From: Glaciecola sp. XM2
GTDB lineage: Bacteria; Pseudomonadota; Gammaproteobacteria; Enterobacterales; Alteromonadaceae
Direction: 5' to 3'
Length of the DNA stretch: 64,000 nucleotides
Assembly: GCF_018595715.1 (NCBI RefSeq)
Contig: NZ_JAHEOJ010000020.1
Location: 186,001 to 250,000, forward strand
Positions 36,465 through 44,837 of the stretch are shown here, piece by piece. Below the pieces are notes generated by a model that did not search any database, was not told the DNA's origin, and was given only the letters and a program-made list of their open reading frames with translations. Made by a program: the position numbers and the translations under genes. Numbering within the stretch: position 1 is the first letter of the stretch; every line of letters starts with the position of its first letter.

Positions 36465-37904
36465 TTAAAATCCAGTAAATATAAAGGTACTGGGTTCTTC
36501 GGTTTCGACCACGTTATCAGGATCGTCATTGGTTCTAACGTTGAAGAAGATTTTTTGCGTACCAATCTCCAAATTATTAGGGTCTACGGCAACACTGATA
36601 GGTAATGTGAACACTTCACCTCCTTGCACCATGACCTCAGAGTCTCCGATATAGCTTGGGTCGACCAAACCTTTCACATTGATGATATAACTTCTGTCTT
36701 GCTGTGATTTATTGAGTATTTTAAGGGTATACACGTTCTCAATAAGCCCTTGATTGGTTTCACGGAACAGAGAGTTTCTATCACGAATTATGTCGACTTC
36801 GAGCGGCACTCTGCTCACAATGTCAAAGATCAGCAAGCTAGTCATTACCAACAATACCGCTGCATAGCCGAGTAACTTGGCGCGAAATATCTTCGTAGTG
36901 CCGCCTTTGAGCTCATGCTCCGATGTAAAGCTGATCAGGTTTTTTTCATAACCCATTTTCTCCATAACACCGTTACACGCATCTACACATGCGCCACAAT
37001 TGATACACTCATATTGCAAGCCGTTGCGAATATCAATGCCGGTAGGACATACCTGTACACACAGGTTACAGTCTATGCAGTCGCCTAAGCCTTTCGCCTT
37101 CACATCTTCTTGTGTGAGTTTTCGAGCTCTCGGGCCTCGTTGTTCACCACGCTGTGCATCGTAAGCTACGGTGTAAGTATCTTTGTCGAACATCGCAGAT
37201 TGAAAGCGTGCATAAGGACACATGTGCGTGCACATAACTTCGCGCATATAGCCGGCATTTGCATAGGTACAAAATGTAAAAAACAGTACCCAAAACGCGA
37301 CCCAGAACCCAGTGTCCAGTGTAAAGAAATTGATAAACAGTTCGTTGATAGGTGTGAAGTAACCCACAAAGGTAAGGGAGGTCAGCAGTGCCACTGCAAC
37401 CCATGCGAAATGCTTTAAGCTTTTACGAATGAATTTATCGGCGTCCATTTTCCGCTGATCAAGCTTCATACGCTTGTTACGAGCCCCTTCAATTTTTTCT
37501 TCAAACCATATATAGATAAAGGTCCAGGTTGTTTGTGGGCACATGAATCCGCACCACACTCTCCCTGCAAAGGTGGTCACAAAAAATAAGCCAAATGCGG
37601 CAACGATTAAACTGTATGCAAGAATAGTCAGGTCTTGTGGCCACAATGTGACCATAAATATATTAAAGCGCTGTTCAGCTAAGTTAATTAATACCGCTTG
37701 CTGGCCTTGATACTGGAGCCATGGGATAATCGCGAAAACACTTAAAAATATAAGACCGCCAAAACGTCTTATGTTTTCAAACGTTCCTTGTACTGCGCGC
37801 ACATAAATACGATTGCGCGCTGAGTAGTCTGGCTTAGTCAGCTTATCTTGAGGTGTGACTTTTTGGACCGGGGTCACATCTTTTACTGGAATTTTCTGGT
37901 TCAT
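36465..37904 (-). CDS. ccoG: Cytochrome c oxidase accessory protein CcoG (FixG/RdxA)
   Basis: A polyferredoxin in the inner membrane, needed for copper delivery to cbb3 oxidase. The ATG at 37904 has AAAGGT eight bases upstream; the open frame runs 21 codons further. There are about five hydrophobic segments, among them one beginning RRFGGLIFLSVFAIIPWLQ. The CxxC-type region GFMCPQTTWTFIYIWF is typical of CcoG. The [4Fe-4S] motifs CIDCNLCVQVCPTG and CINCGACVDACNG lie around residues 273-313, and a C-terminal Ig-like domain follows. No ccoNOP genes are in the window, so it is separate from its oxidase. Confidence 0.9.
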   Translation of the reverse strand: MNQKIPVKDVTPVQKVTPQDKLTKPDYSARNRIYVRAVQGTFENIRRFGGLIFLSVFAIIPWLQYQGQQAVLINLAEQRFNIFMVTLWPQDLTILAYSLIVAAFGLFFVTTFAGRVWCGFMCPQTTWTFIYIWFEEKIEGARNKRMKLDQRKMDADKFIRKSLKHFAWVAVALLTSLTFVGYFTPINELFINFFTLDTGFWVAFWVLFFTFCTYANAGYMREVMCTHMCPYARFQSAMFDKDTYTVAYDAQRGEQRGPRARKLTQEDVKAKGLGDCIDCNLCVQVCPTGIDIRNGLQYECINCGACVDACNGVMEKMGYEKNLISFTSEHELKGGTTKIFRAKLLGYAAVLLVMTSLLIFDIVSRVPLEVDIIRDRNSLFRETNQGLIENVYTLKILNKSQQDRSYIINVKGLVDPSYIGDSEVMVQGGEVFTLPISVAVDPNNLEIGTQKIFFNVRTNDDPDNVVETEEPSTFIFTGF

Positions 37905-38097
37905 GTTTTGACCTTTACTCATGACAAGGCGTTTGTCCGTTACAACTACATGGTAAAAGTATATCAATCAAAAGATTTGATTTGTTAACCGAGATCAATA
38001 AATAATGTGTATGCTTGTAAACTATAAGAACACATAAGTATTAAAACGATGAGACTTAAAACCTTTTGTTATCACGTTTTTGTCAGGAGAACCTATT

Positions 38098-38472
38098 TTG
38101 TTTATGAAATATAGACGTTACGTGTTTGCCGCCATTGGCGTCGTAGCGGTTGTTTTATTGCTTCGACTCGCTATTACCAATAACTTTTTTGGTGGTGTTG
38201 CAAATACGGTTTCTGGTTGGGTTAATACTGTGTTAACAGCATCTGAGCGTCGTATGCTAACGTCTTTACAAGATAGTTTCCTGCGCAATAACATGTCGCT
38301 GCAGCCTCATCAGACTGATTATGTGTACAAAGTCACCAGCTCTATTGATAGTGTCAAAAACTTTCACTACTTATATTGCGTCAACGACGACAAAAACCCT
38401 TACTTATTTGGCAATAACTTGATGAAGTTTTGTAGTGATATTCAAAACAGTAAAATTTTGGACCAGCCCTAG
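38098..38472 (+). CDS. Small membrane-anchored protein, unknown function
   Basis: A 124-residue protein. AGGAG at 38085-38089 fits a TTG start at 38098 (eight-base spacing) better than the ATG two codons later, so TTG is used. A single hydrophobic segment (about residues 8-24, VFAAIGVVAVVLLLRLA) anchors a soluble domain with no recognised motif; two Cys (YCVND, FCSDI) could form a disulfide if it is outside. It is divergent from ccoG. I do not recognise a family. Confidence 0.65.
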   Translation: MFMKYRRYVFAAIGVVAVVLLLRLAITNNFFGGVANTVSGWVNTVLTASERRMLTSLQDSFLRNNMSLQPHQTDYVYKVTSSIDSVKNFHYLYCVNDDKNPYLFGNNLMKFCSDIQNSKILDQP

Positions 38473-38615
38473 GTCGTTTAAAACAACGTGATTTGGCTTT
38501 TTTCACCCCATTGAGTGATTAATCGACCTTGCAGAACTAATACTAGCAACGATGGTCTTAGTTTAAGTATGAATATATTTTTTAATTTTTGCTCATCGTT
38601 AACAAGGAAAAGCGT

Positions 38616-39176
38616 ATGAAAACCGCCATCTATGTTTCATTAACAGCGCTAGCATTTTCAAGTTTATTTCTAGTCCCAGCGGCTTCAGCTTATGCGGAGC
38701 AAGAGGGGGCAGATGAGCAGACAAAACTAAAGATAGAGTTTATTGAACCTAAGAAATATACCGATATCCGCCCATCTAATCAGTCTAGGAGTCGGTTTAC
38801 CAAACAAGTGACCAGAGACTTTGAAGCGTATTTTTCAGAGCTAGCCGAACAATTACCAGACGGCCAAAGCTTGAATATAAAAGTCACCGATATCGATCTA
38901 GCCGGAGACACATTGAGCGCGCGCTTTCCAATTACCTCATTGTTGAGTGAGGTAAGAGTGATTGAAGATATTTTCTTCCCAAGCATGGATTTTGAATACG
39001 AGCTGAAAAATGCCAATGGTGACGTGGTTCAATCTGATATCGTAGAGCTTAAGGATATGAACTTTATGAATAGATCCGGTCGCATACAAGGGCGGGACGC
39101 CTTCCCTTACGAAAAGCATATGATAGACAGATGGTTTTCTGAAACATTTTTACAAACGGCTGCGCTTAATCAATAG
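38616..39176 (+). CDS. DUF3016 family exported protein
   Basis: A 186-residue periplasmic protein. The ATG at 38616 follows AAGGA at seven bases; the longer frame from 38589 would spoil the signal peptide (YVSLTALAFSSLFLVPAASAYA). The mature domain (IEFIEPKKYTDIRP and LPDGQSLNIKVTDIDLAGD) matches DUF3016, widespread in Alteromonadales and of unknown function. It is followed on the opposite strand by a diguanylate cyclase. Confidence 0.85.
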   Translation: MKTAIYVSLTALAFSSLFLVPAASAYAEQEGADEQTKLKIEFIEPKKYTDIRPSNQSRSRFTKQVTRDFEAYFSELAEQLPDGQSLNIKVTDIDLAGDTLSARFPITSLLSEVRVIEDIFFPSMDFEYELKNANGDVVQSDIVELKDMNFMNRSGRIQGRDAFPYEKHMIDRWFSETFLQTAALNQ

Positions 39177-39203
39177 GGGAAATGCTTATAAAGCGATGCT
39201 TCA

Positions 39204-40133
39204 TCAAACAGGTATAGCCTCATTTTGCTTTTTTGTCATACATTTATCACTTATTACGTAACGATGCTTTCCCTGATTCTTTGCGGCAAAAGCAGCGGTG
39301 TCTGCTAGACCAACCAATGTTTTGTAATCAACGTCTTGCAAGAGTTCCCCATCATCGAACGCGATAATCCCAATGGAAGTGGCAATGCTTAACTCGTGTT
39401 GATTTATAGTGTGCTTTTTACTTAACGCTTTTAAGACTTGCTGTGCTTTATGCTCAGCGACCAAAAGCGTGGATTTTGGCATTAACAAAGCGAATTCATC
39501 CCCCCCTAATCGTCCGAGTGTATCAGTATCACGAATATTGTCAGATACAATTTCAACAAACTTCTTCAAGTATTCATCCCCAGTGTTATGACCATACTTG
39601 TCATTGATATTCTTAAACTTATCTAAATCGAAATACATAAACGCCAGTGCTTCATTTTGACGCTTGGACGAGGCTATAGCTTGTTTGGCTCTATCGCTAA
39701 ATAGGTAGCGATTAGTCGCACTGGTGAGCGTATCGTAATGCGCTAGCCTTTTTAAACGCAGGTCTTTACGAAAGTCTCGTCGTAACGTACTTAGCAAGTA
39801 CTTAAGAATTTGTGGTGTAATGGCGTGCGTTGGGAAAGCATCTAGCGTGAGGTGTCGGTAACCACTTACGTCAAAACTATCGAATGAGTCTGACAAGATA
39901 AGGATGGGACAAGGCAATTCTGTCGCAGCATAAGACTTTGATAGTTGTCGGCGCAATCCGGCAAATTGCTCTTGAGTCACGATAATCAATGCAGAAGTAA
40001 AGCTTACTTCATCAACCTCAAGCTCATAGCCTTTCTCTAGACAAACGATGGTATCAATTTCACTGCTCATCTCTAGGGCCGCGCTTAGCCACTGTCTTTC
40101 GATGGGACTTTCGTTGATCAGGAAAATTTTCAT
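39204..40133 (-). CDS. Diguanylate cyclase with degenerate receiver-like domain
   Basis: Makes cyclic di-GMP from two GTP. The GGDEF motif is intact at residues 210-214 (RLGGDEFALLM), and a product-binding RxxD site (RDTD, 201-204) lies five residues before it, so feedback inhibition is expected. The first 120 residues have the alternating strand/helix look of a receiver domain. The usual acidic pair is replaced by Asn-Glu (INESP) and no acceptor Asp is seen in ALIIVTQEQ, so phosphorylation control is unlikely. 309 residues. It stands alone. Confidence 0.88.
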   Translation of the reverse strand: MKIFLINESPIERQWLSAALEMSSEIDTIVCLEKGYELEVDEVSFTSALIIVTQEQFAGLRRQLSKSYAATELPCPILILSDSFDSFDVSGYRHLTLDAFPTHAITPQILKYLLSTLRRDFRKDLRLKRLAHYDTLTSATNRYLFSDRAKQAIASSKRQNEALAFMYFDLDKFKNINDKYGHNTGDEYLKKFVEIVSDNIRDTDTLGRLGGDEFALLMPKSTLLVAEHKAQQVLKALSKKHTINQHELSIATSIGIIAFDDGELLQDVDYKTLVGLADTAAFAAKNQGKHRYVISDKCMTKKQNEAIPV

Positions 40134-40272
40134 AAAACGCTCTTCGGTTATTTGTTAACAAGCTAAATGACTTTTTTATTTTATAAACCAAAATGCACGT
40201 TACAAACTGTACAAAAAATGAACTGCAAAGTCAAAAGTACATGTTTTTTAGATAGTTAAGACCCTTAGATAT

Positions 40273-40305
40273 GACCGCGCTAGCGTGTTGACAATCTGCG
40301 CGGTC
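40273..40305. repeat. Hairpin downstream of the S9 peptidase gene
   Basis: GACCGCGC and GCGCGGTC form an 8-bp stem over 17 bases, with outer CCCTT/AAGGG able to pair as well. There is no clear T-run. It lies about 30 bases after the peptidase stop and probably ends that transcript. Confidence 0.5.
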
Positions 40306-40332
40306 AAGGGGAGCATTTACTCAATTGTTTAC

Positions 40333-42345
40333 TTATTCTTCTGCCGGCACGCTCGACTCGAACTCTGGGTTCACATAGTCAGGCATGGGCGCATCAAATA
40401 AATAATGATCAAACCATTGCGATACGTGAGTCAAAACGCCGCGCAGTGTTTTAGGTGTTCGCGGTCCATGTCCCATACCTTTGTAGAGTAAGAAAGTGGT
40501 ATCTACCCCCTTATCAATCAAGCCCTGCCTTAGCTCGTATGCATTTGCTAGCGGCACGCGCTGATCGTTTTCTCCATGCTGAATCAGTACCGGTGTTTTT
40601 GCGTTGCTTAAGTAGGTCATAGGCGATGTTTTTTCATAAACGGCTTTGTCTTCGTATGGCGTTTTACCAAAGTACTCAACAGTGAACTGGGTGATGTCGG
40701 TATTGTAATAATAGGTTTCCCAATTAGAGATACCCGCTCCCATATTTGCAGCAACACATATATCGCTATATGTAGCCAGCATCGCAGATATGTGCCCACC
40801 TTGGCTCCAACCAAGACAGCCGACTTTGCTGGTATCAATCATTCCCAAGCTATCAAGATGTTCCACGCCAGAGATAATGTCGGTAGCCGGTCCTATGCCT
40901 AGATTGCGCCAGTTCAGACTGCGAAACGCCTCTCCGTAACCAGCGCTGCCTCTGTAGTTTGTGAGTAATACCATAGCGCCATTGCCCGCCCAGGTATCTA
41001 GAGGATACCACCGTCCAAGACGGCTTAGATCAGGCCTGTCTGTTGCTGTAGGACCGCCATGCGTCACTACATACAGCGGATATTTTTTGCTGGCGTCATA
41101 ATCATGGGGCTTAATCAGCACCGCTTCGATTTCGGCCCCGTCAGTCGCTTTCCATTGAATGAGTTCGCGTTTACCTAGGGCATAGCTTTGTATTTGCTCA
41201 GACATGTTGGTCACTTGAGAAACGCGTCTTCCTTTTTGCGTAAATATCTCAGACAAAGTCTTATCACTGCTGGCGCGATAAGCAATGGTTTTGCCATCTT
41301 CTGAGAGTGAAAAGTTAAAAGCGATAAGCTCATCACCACGACTAACCTTAGAAATATTGCCTGAACTTGGGTTGAGCTTATACAAATAACGATTTGTCTT
41401 TTGCGATGCTTCAAAAAATATACCTTCGTCGTTCCACTCGATGATATTGGCATCCTCATCAAAACTTTCGCTTAATAATTGGGCCTGTTCACCCGACGTG
41501 GCAACAGTGAATATCTGTGCATTTTTCTGAAAGCCGGTAGAGCGATTAAACGCCAAAGTGTTTCCATCTTTAGAAAAGGTGAGGTTACTTTCAAAGCCAT
41601 AGCCTTCATTGAGTAAGCTCACTTCTTTGTTTTTCAAATTGACCAAATAAATGTCAATGTTGCCCAAATCTGTGAGTCGGGGTGAGGGCGCGGCTGCTAC
41701 AGCAACGATAGAATCGCTAGGGGACAATGCCATGTCGAAGATAGAGAAATTATCTGCATCTGTTATTTGCTCAGGCTCAGAAACCGCCGTTAAATCTGAG
41801 TTTAATGCAACGTGAAACAAGTGCGTATCGGCCGCTTCTTTATTTACAACGACAAAATCTCCGTAAGTCTCCTTGCGATTCTCTAGCTCCTCTTTTCTAT
41901 CTTCACTAGAGAGAAATACTAGCGAGGTCATATCTTGAGATAATGCGTAATCACCAATACCTTTATGATCGATGCCTATATCTTTGGGTTCACCGCCATC
42001 GGGTCGAATAGCCATGAGTTTTCCATCTCGCTTGAATACAATCCATTTGTTGTCGCTGGACCACTGCATGTCACTGACGCTTTTAGCACTAAATGTGAGT
42101 TGACGGTGCTGCTCGCTTTGCGTGTTATACAGCCAAAGCTGCGTCAAATACTGGTCTTCATCAAAATCTAACTCTTGCTTTGTGTAAGCGATTTGAGCAC
42201 CAGATGGTGCTAGCGCTAGAGAATTAATCGTTTTAAGTGAAAATGCCTCTTCAATGGTTGGTACGTGCTTTTCTTGTGCAGTTGATGATAATGACACGGT
42301 GCATATGGCAATGACGAGTACGAGTTTCAGATAGCCTGAATACAT
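40333..42345 (-). CDS. S9 family prolyl oligopeptidase-type peptidase, exported
   Basis: A 670-residue serine peptidase. The ATG at 42345 has AAGGAG eight bases upstream and starts a signal peptide (LKLVLVIAICTVSLSSTAQ). Residues to about 400 form a beta-propeller with repeated blades (APSGAQIAYTKQEL, WSSDNKWIVFKRDG). The C-terminal alpha/beta-hydrolase domain carries the nucleophile in GWSQGG (about residue 512), the Asp in HGENDQRVP (about 594) and the His in MGHGPR (about 625). It probably cleaves short peptides in the periplasm, in the S9C acylaminoacyl-peptidase-like group. Confidence 0.9.
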   Translation of the reverse strand: MYSGYLKLVLVIAICTVSLSSTAQEKHVPTIEEAFSLKTINSLALAPSGAQIAYTKQELDFDEDQYLTQLWLYNTQSEQHRQLTFSAKSVSDMQWSSDNKWIVFKRDGKLMAIRPDGGEPKDIGIDHKGIGDYALSQDMTSLVFLSSEDRKEELENRKETYGDFVVVNKEAADTHLFHVALNSDLTAVSEPEQITDADNFSIFDMALSPSDSIVAVAAAPSPRLTDLGNIDIYLVNLKNKEVSLLNEGYGFESNLTFSKDGNTLAFNRSTGFQKNAQIFTVATSGEQAQLLSESFDEDANIIEWNDEGIFFEASQKTNRYLYKLNPSSGNISKVSRGDELIAFNFSLSEDGKTIAYRASSDKTLSEIFTQKGRRVSQVTNMSEQIQSYALGKRELIQWKATDGAEIEAVLIKPHDYDASKKYPLYVVTHGGPTATDRPDLSRLGRWYPLDTWAGNGAMVLLTNYRGSAGYGEAFRSLNWRNLGIGPATDIISGVEHLDSLGMIDTSKVGCLGWSQGGHISAMLATYSDICVAANMGAGISNWETYYYNTDITQFTVEYFGKTPYEDKAVYEKTSPMTYLSNAKTPVLIQHGENDQRVPLANAYELRQGLIDKGVDTTFLLYKGMGHGPRTPKTLRGVLTHVSQWFDHYLFDAPMPDYVNPEFESSVPAEE

Positions 42346-42610
42346 GAAAGAGCTCCTTGGACGAGGTGACGGTGAGCGCAGCAATATATGTTTATACCTA
42401 ATGCTAGCAATCCACGGTTAAGTCCCTAGCATCCTAACCCTCTTAACTACAAGCTGTCTACTTGAACATTGTGCTCATAATGATTGGCAATATATGGGGT
42501 AGTGCCACGAAGCGACCTAAGATATGCTATTGTGTATCAATAACAATGACTGCGAAACTAACGCAATCATCATCGTTACTGAAGCTACATACACGAGGAT
42601 TTTATTACCA

Positions 42611-43138
42611 ATGCAGGCCCTTGAACTCTCAAATATTAGATATCTTGAAGTTAACTATGATGACGCAAATCATGCGAGTGATTTAATAAAGATGCTCCAA
42701 ATGTATGCCATTGACCCGATGGGGGCAGGAGAGCCTCTGAGCGACCTCATTGTCGGCAAGCTGATTGGCGAAATGCGTAAACGACCTCATGTATTTTCAG
42801 TACTTGTTTATGCCGATGTGGCTGACAAAGATGGTTTAGTCAGTGACGTGCCCATAGGCTTTTGCAATTGCATTGAAAGCTTCTCCACTTTTAAAGCGAA
42901 AGCTGTGGTCAATATTCATGATTTTGCCATCGACCCAATTGCAAGAGGACACGATATAAGCCAAGGTTTAATTGCTTATGTTGAAGAGCTTTCTAGGAAA
43001 AGAGGTGCGTGTAAGCTAACGCTTGAAGTCCTACAAGGTAATATTGGCGCGCAAAACGCGTATCTAAAGGCTGGCTTTAAAGGATATGAGCTTGACCCTG
43101 AAATGGGCCAAGCGATGTTTTGGGAAAAGCCGCTTTAA
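42611..43138 (+). CDS. GNAT family N-acetyltransferase
   Basis: An acetyltransferase of about 175 residues. The frame is open from 42524, but the first 29 codons do not look like protein of this family, and the ATG at 42611 starts a normal GNAT strand (MQALELSNIRYLEVNYDD). The acetyl-CoA-binding region is seen as DFAIDPIARGHDISQGLIAY and the terminal part as NIGAQNAYLKAGFKGYE. AGG is further away than usual, so the start is a judgement. Substrate unknown. A hairpin terminator follows. Confidence 0.8.
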   Translation: MQALELSNIRYLEVNYDDANHASDLIKMLQMYAIDPMGAGEPLSDLIVGKLIGEMRKRPHVFSVLVYADVADKDGLVSDVPIGFCNCIESFSTFKAKAVVNIHDFAIDPIARGHDISQGLIAYVEELSRKRGACKLTLEVLQGNIGAQNAYLKAGFKGYELDPEMGQAMFWEKPL

Positions 43139-43177
43139 GAGTTATGTGGTTGAATAGGGTTTATTACTCACCCGTTC

Positions 43178-43216
43178 AAACCCGGCCGCTTCAAACCTTT
43201 GGCCGAGTTTTAATTT
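43178..43216 (+). terminator. Terminator after the acetyltransferase gene
   Basis: AAACCCGGCC pairs with GGCCGAGTTT (one mismatch) over a 13-base loop and continues into TAATTT. Confidence 0.5.
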
Positions 43217-43259
43217 CTAAATTAAGATAATTCACGATTTTGCATTAAAAATTGTATTG

Positions 43260-43577
43260 CTAAGTATCGCTACCCACTAGCATCACTGGCTCACCACCTG
43301 TAGAAATGCGTGCTGCATCTGCGGCCACTTCCAGCATTTCTGGTGAACTGAGTGCCTGCTCAAGCGCTTCTTGTGATTTAAAGGGCATGCTAAACATGTG
43401 GTAGTAAGGTGCAGGATTGTTTGGGTCTGAATGTATCTTTGTGACAGTATACGGTTTTTGATCAGTGGGTAAGCCCATTTTGCTATGAAACAAAGCCAGA
43501 TGGTCTGCATAGTCTTTCTCAAATTGTTCTACATCGTTTGGCACTGGGTACAGCACCATGAGTTTTAATGTGGTCAT
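43260..43577 (-). CDS. EthD family small protein
   Basis: A 105-residue protein of the EthD/dimeric alpha-beta barrel fold (LKLMVLYPVPNDVEQFEKDY and YYHMFSMPFKSQEALEQAL). Such proteins bind or turn over small organic compounds and often sit beside degradative oxidoreductases; no catalytic residue can be named. AGGAA is upstream of the ATG. It lies 42 bases after the SDR gene on the same strand and is probably co-transcribed with it. Confidence 0.8.
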   Translation of the reverse strand: MTTLKLMVLYPVPNDVEQFEKDYADHLALFHSKMGLPTDQKPYTVTKIHSDPNNPAPYYHMFSMPFKSQEALEQALSSPEMLEVAADAARISTGGEPVMLVGSDT

Positions 43578-43619
43578 ACTATTATTTCCTATAATTACTT
43601 CTGCGCTAGTCTAATAAAT

Positions 43620-44387
43620 TTAAGCTAATAATCCGCCATCAGGGGTGAGTTCGCTTCCGGTGAAGTAACTGGCTTCGTCGGAGGCAAGCCATAAAATTGC
43701 ATTTGCGATTTCTTGTGTTGTGGCCATGCGCCCCATTGGCACTCGTGCTAGAAACGGATTTTCAAAACCTTCTGGATGTCCACCCGTGGCGAGTTCAGCA
43801 ATGTGATCTTGCATTTCAGTAGCAACCAAACCAGGACAAACCGTATTCACTCGTATTTTCATTGGAGCAAGCTCACCGGCCGCTGATTTAGCGAGGCCTA
43901 ATAGAGCATGTTTTGATGTTGCGTATGCCGCGGCTCCGGGAGCGCCAATAAAGGCATTAACTGACGCAACATTGATAATTGAGCCGCCGTTTTCGGTCAT
44001 CACACGCGCTTGGGCACGCAGGGAGTAAAAAACGCCATCTAGATTCACCGCTAACAAATTTCGCCAAGCCTCATCGCTCATTTCAATCAAGGGACCGAGC
44101 TCACCAATAATCGCAGCATTGTTGACGCCGATATCAAGTTTGCCAAAGGTGTCCACCGTTTGTTTGACCGCTGAGTTTATCGCTTCTGCATTTGAGGCGT
44201 CGGCTTGAATAAATAAACCTTCACCGCCTGCGGCTTCTATTTCACATAGGGTTTGTTCCCCTTTATCTTTGCGTCGTGCGATAAAGGCAACTTTCGCTCC
44301 TTCTTTTGCAAACAAAATTGCCGTCGCTTTACCGATACCAGAGCTAGCGCCTGTGATAAATGCTACTTTATTTTTGAGTCTAGCCAT
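43620..44387 (-). CDS. Short-chain dehydrogenase/reductase (SDR)
   Basis: A 255-residue classical SDR that oxidises or reduces an alcohol/carbonyl with NAD(P). The Rossmann motif TGASSGIG starts at residue 12. NNAAIIG, the catalytic Ser region (IINVASVNAFIG) and the YATSK motif are present in order, so the enzyme looks active. ARRKD after the second strand hints at NADP preference. GGAG precedes the ATG closely. Its partner downstream is an EthD protein; the substrate is unknown. Confidence 0.88.
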   Translation of the reverse strand: MARLKNKVAFITGASSGIGKATAILFAKEGAKVAFIARRKDKGEQTLCEIEAAGGEGLFIQADASNAEAINSAVKQTVDTFGKLDIGVNNAAIIGELGPLIEMSDEAWRNLLAVNLDGVFYSLRAQARVMTENGGSIINVASVNAFIGAPGAAAYATSKHALLGLAKSAAGELAPMKIRVNTVCPGLVATEMQDHIAELATGGHPEGFENPFLARVPMGRMATTQEIANAILWLASDEASYFTGSELTPDGGLLA

Positions 44388-44837
44388 GAGAGCTCTCCAA
44401 TTGGTTTAAATCATATATACCCTAAGGTGAGAATACAGCAAATCAGTATTGAAACAATGACTCAGGCATAGTCTATTCCATGAACCTAATGAAGGGTGCT
44501 AATATCTCGAATGTTAAGTGCGCACAAGCCGTGACACTATCTACATTAGATTCATAATGAACCTATCGGTTTATAGGTTTTGAAGATGTATTGTTTTTAG
44601 GCTTTAGTGTTCCTTAAGAGCAAGCAAGGTATACAAAAACACAGCTTTACTCTCAGCATAACGCATTAAAATTTATAGTGTTAGTTTGCGTGTACATATC
44701 AATATTGCTTAGCCTTTGTACTTACTAAAAAAATTTTGTTACCTTACTTTGGAAAGGGATGTAAAGGTTGGAGTAAGAAGTGCAGCATGTTGATACAATA
44801 ATCATTACATTGAATGTAGTGGAGATGTGAATTAGCG
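44388..44837. other. Intergenic region between divergent SDR and regulator genes
   Basis: 450 bases, AT-rich. A hairpin (AACCTAT and ATAGGTT, 44560-44579) followed by TTTG lies in the middle but no gene ends here, so it is unexplained. No further feature is recognised. Confidence 0.5.

Noticed and set aside
37968-38040. FNR/Anr box before ccoG (TTGAT ... ATCAA)
   Set aside because: The half-sites are separated by 12 bases instead of four, so it does not fit the FNR pattern.
44560-44579. Hairpin with short T-run as a terminator or small RNA end
   Set aside because: It lies between divergent genes with no transcript known to end there, and the T-run is weak.
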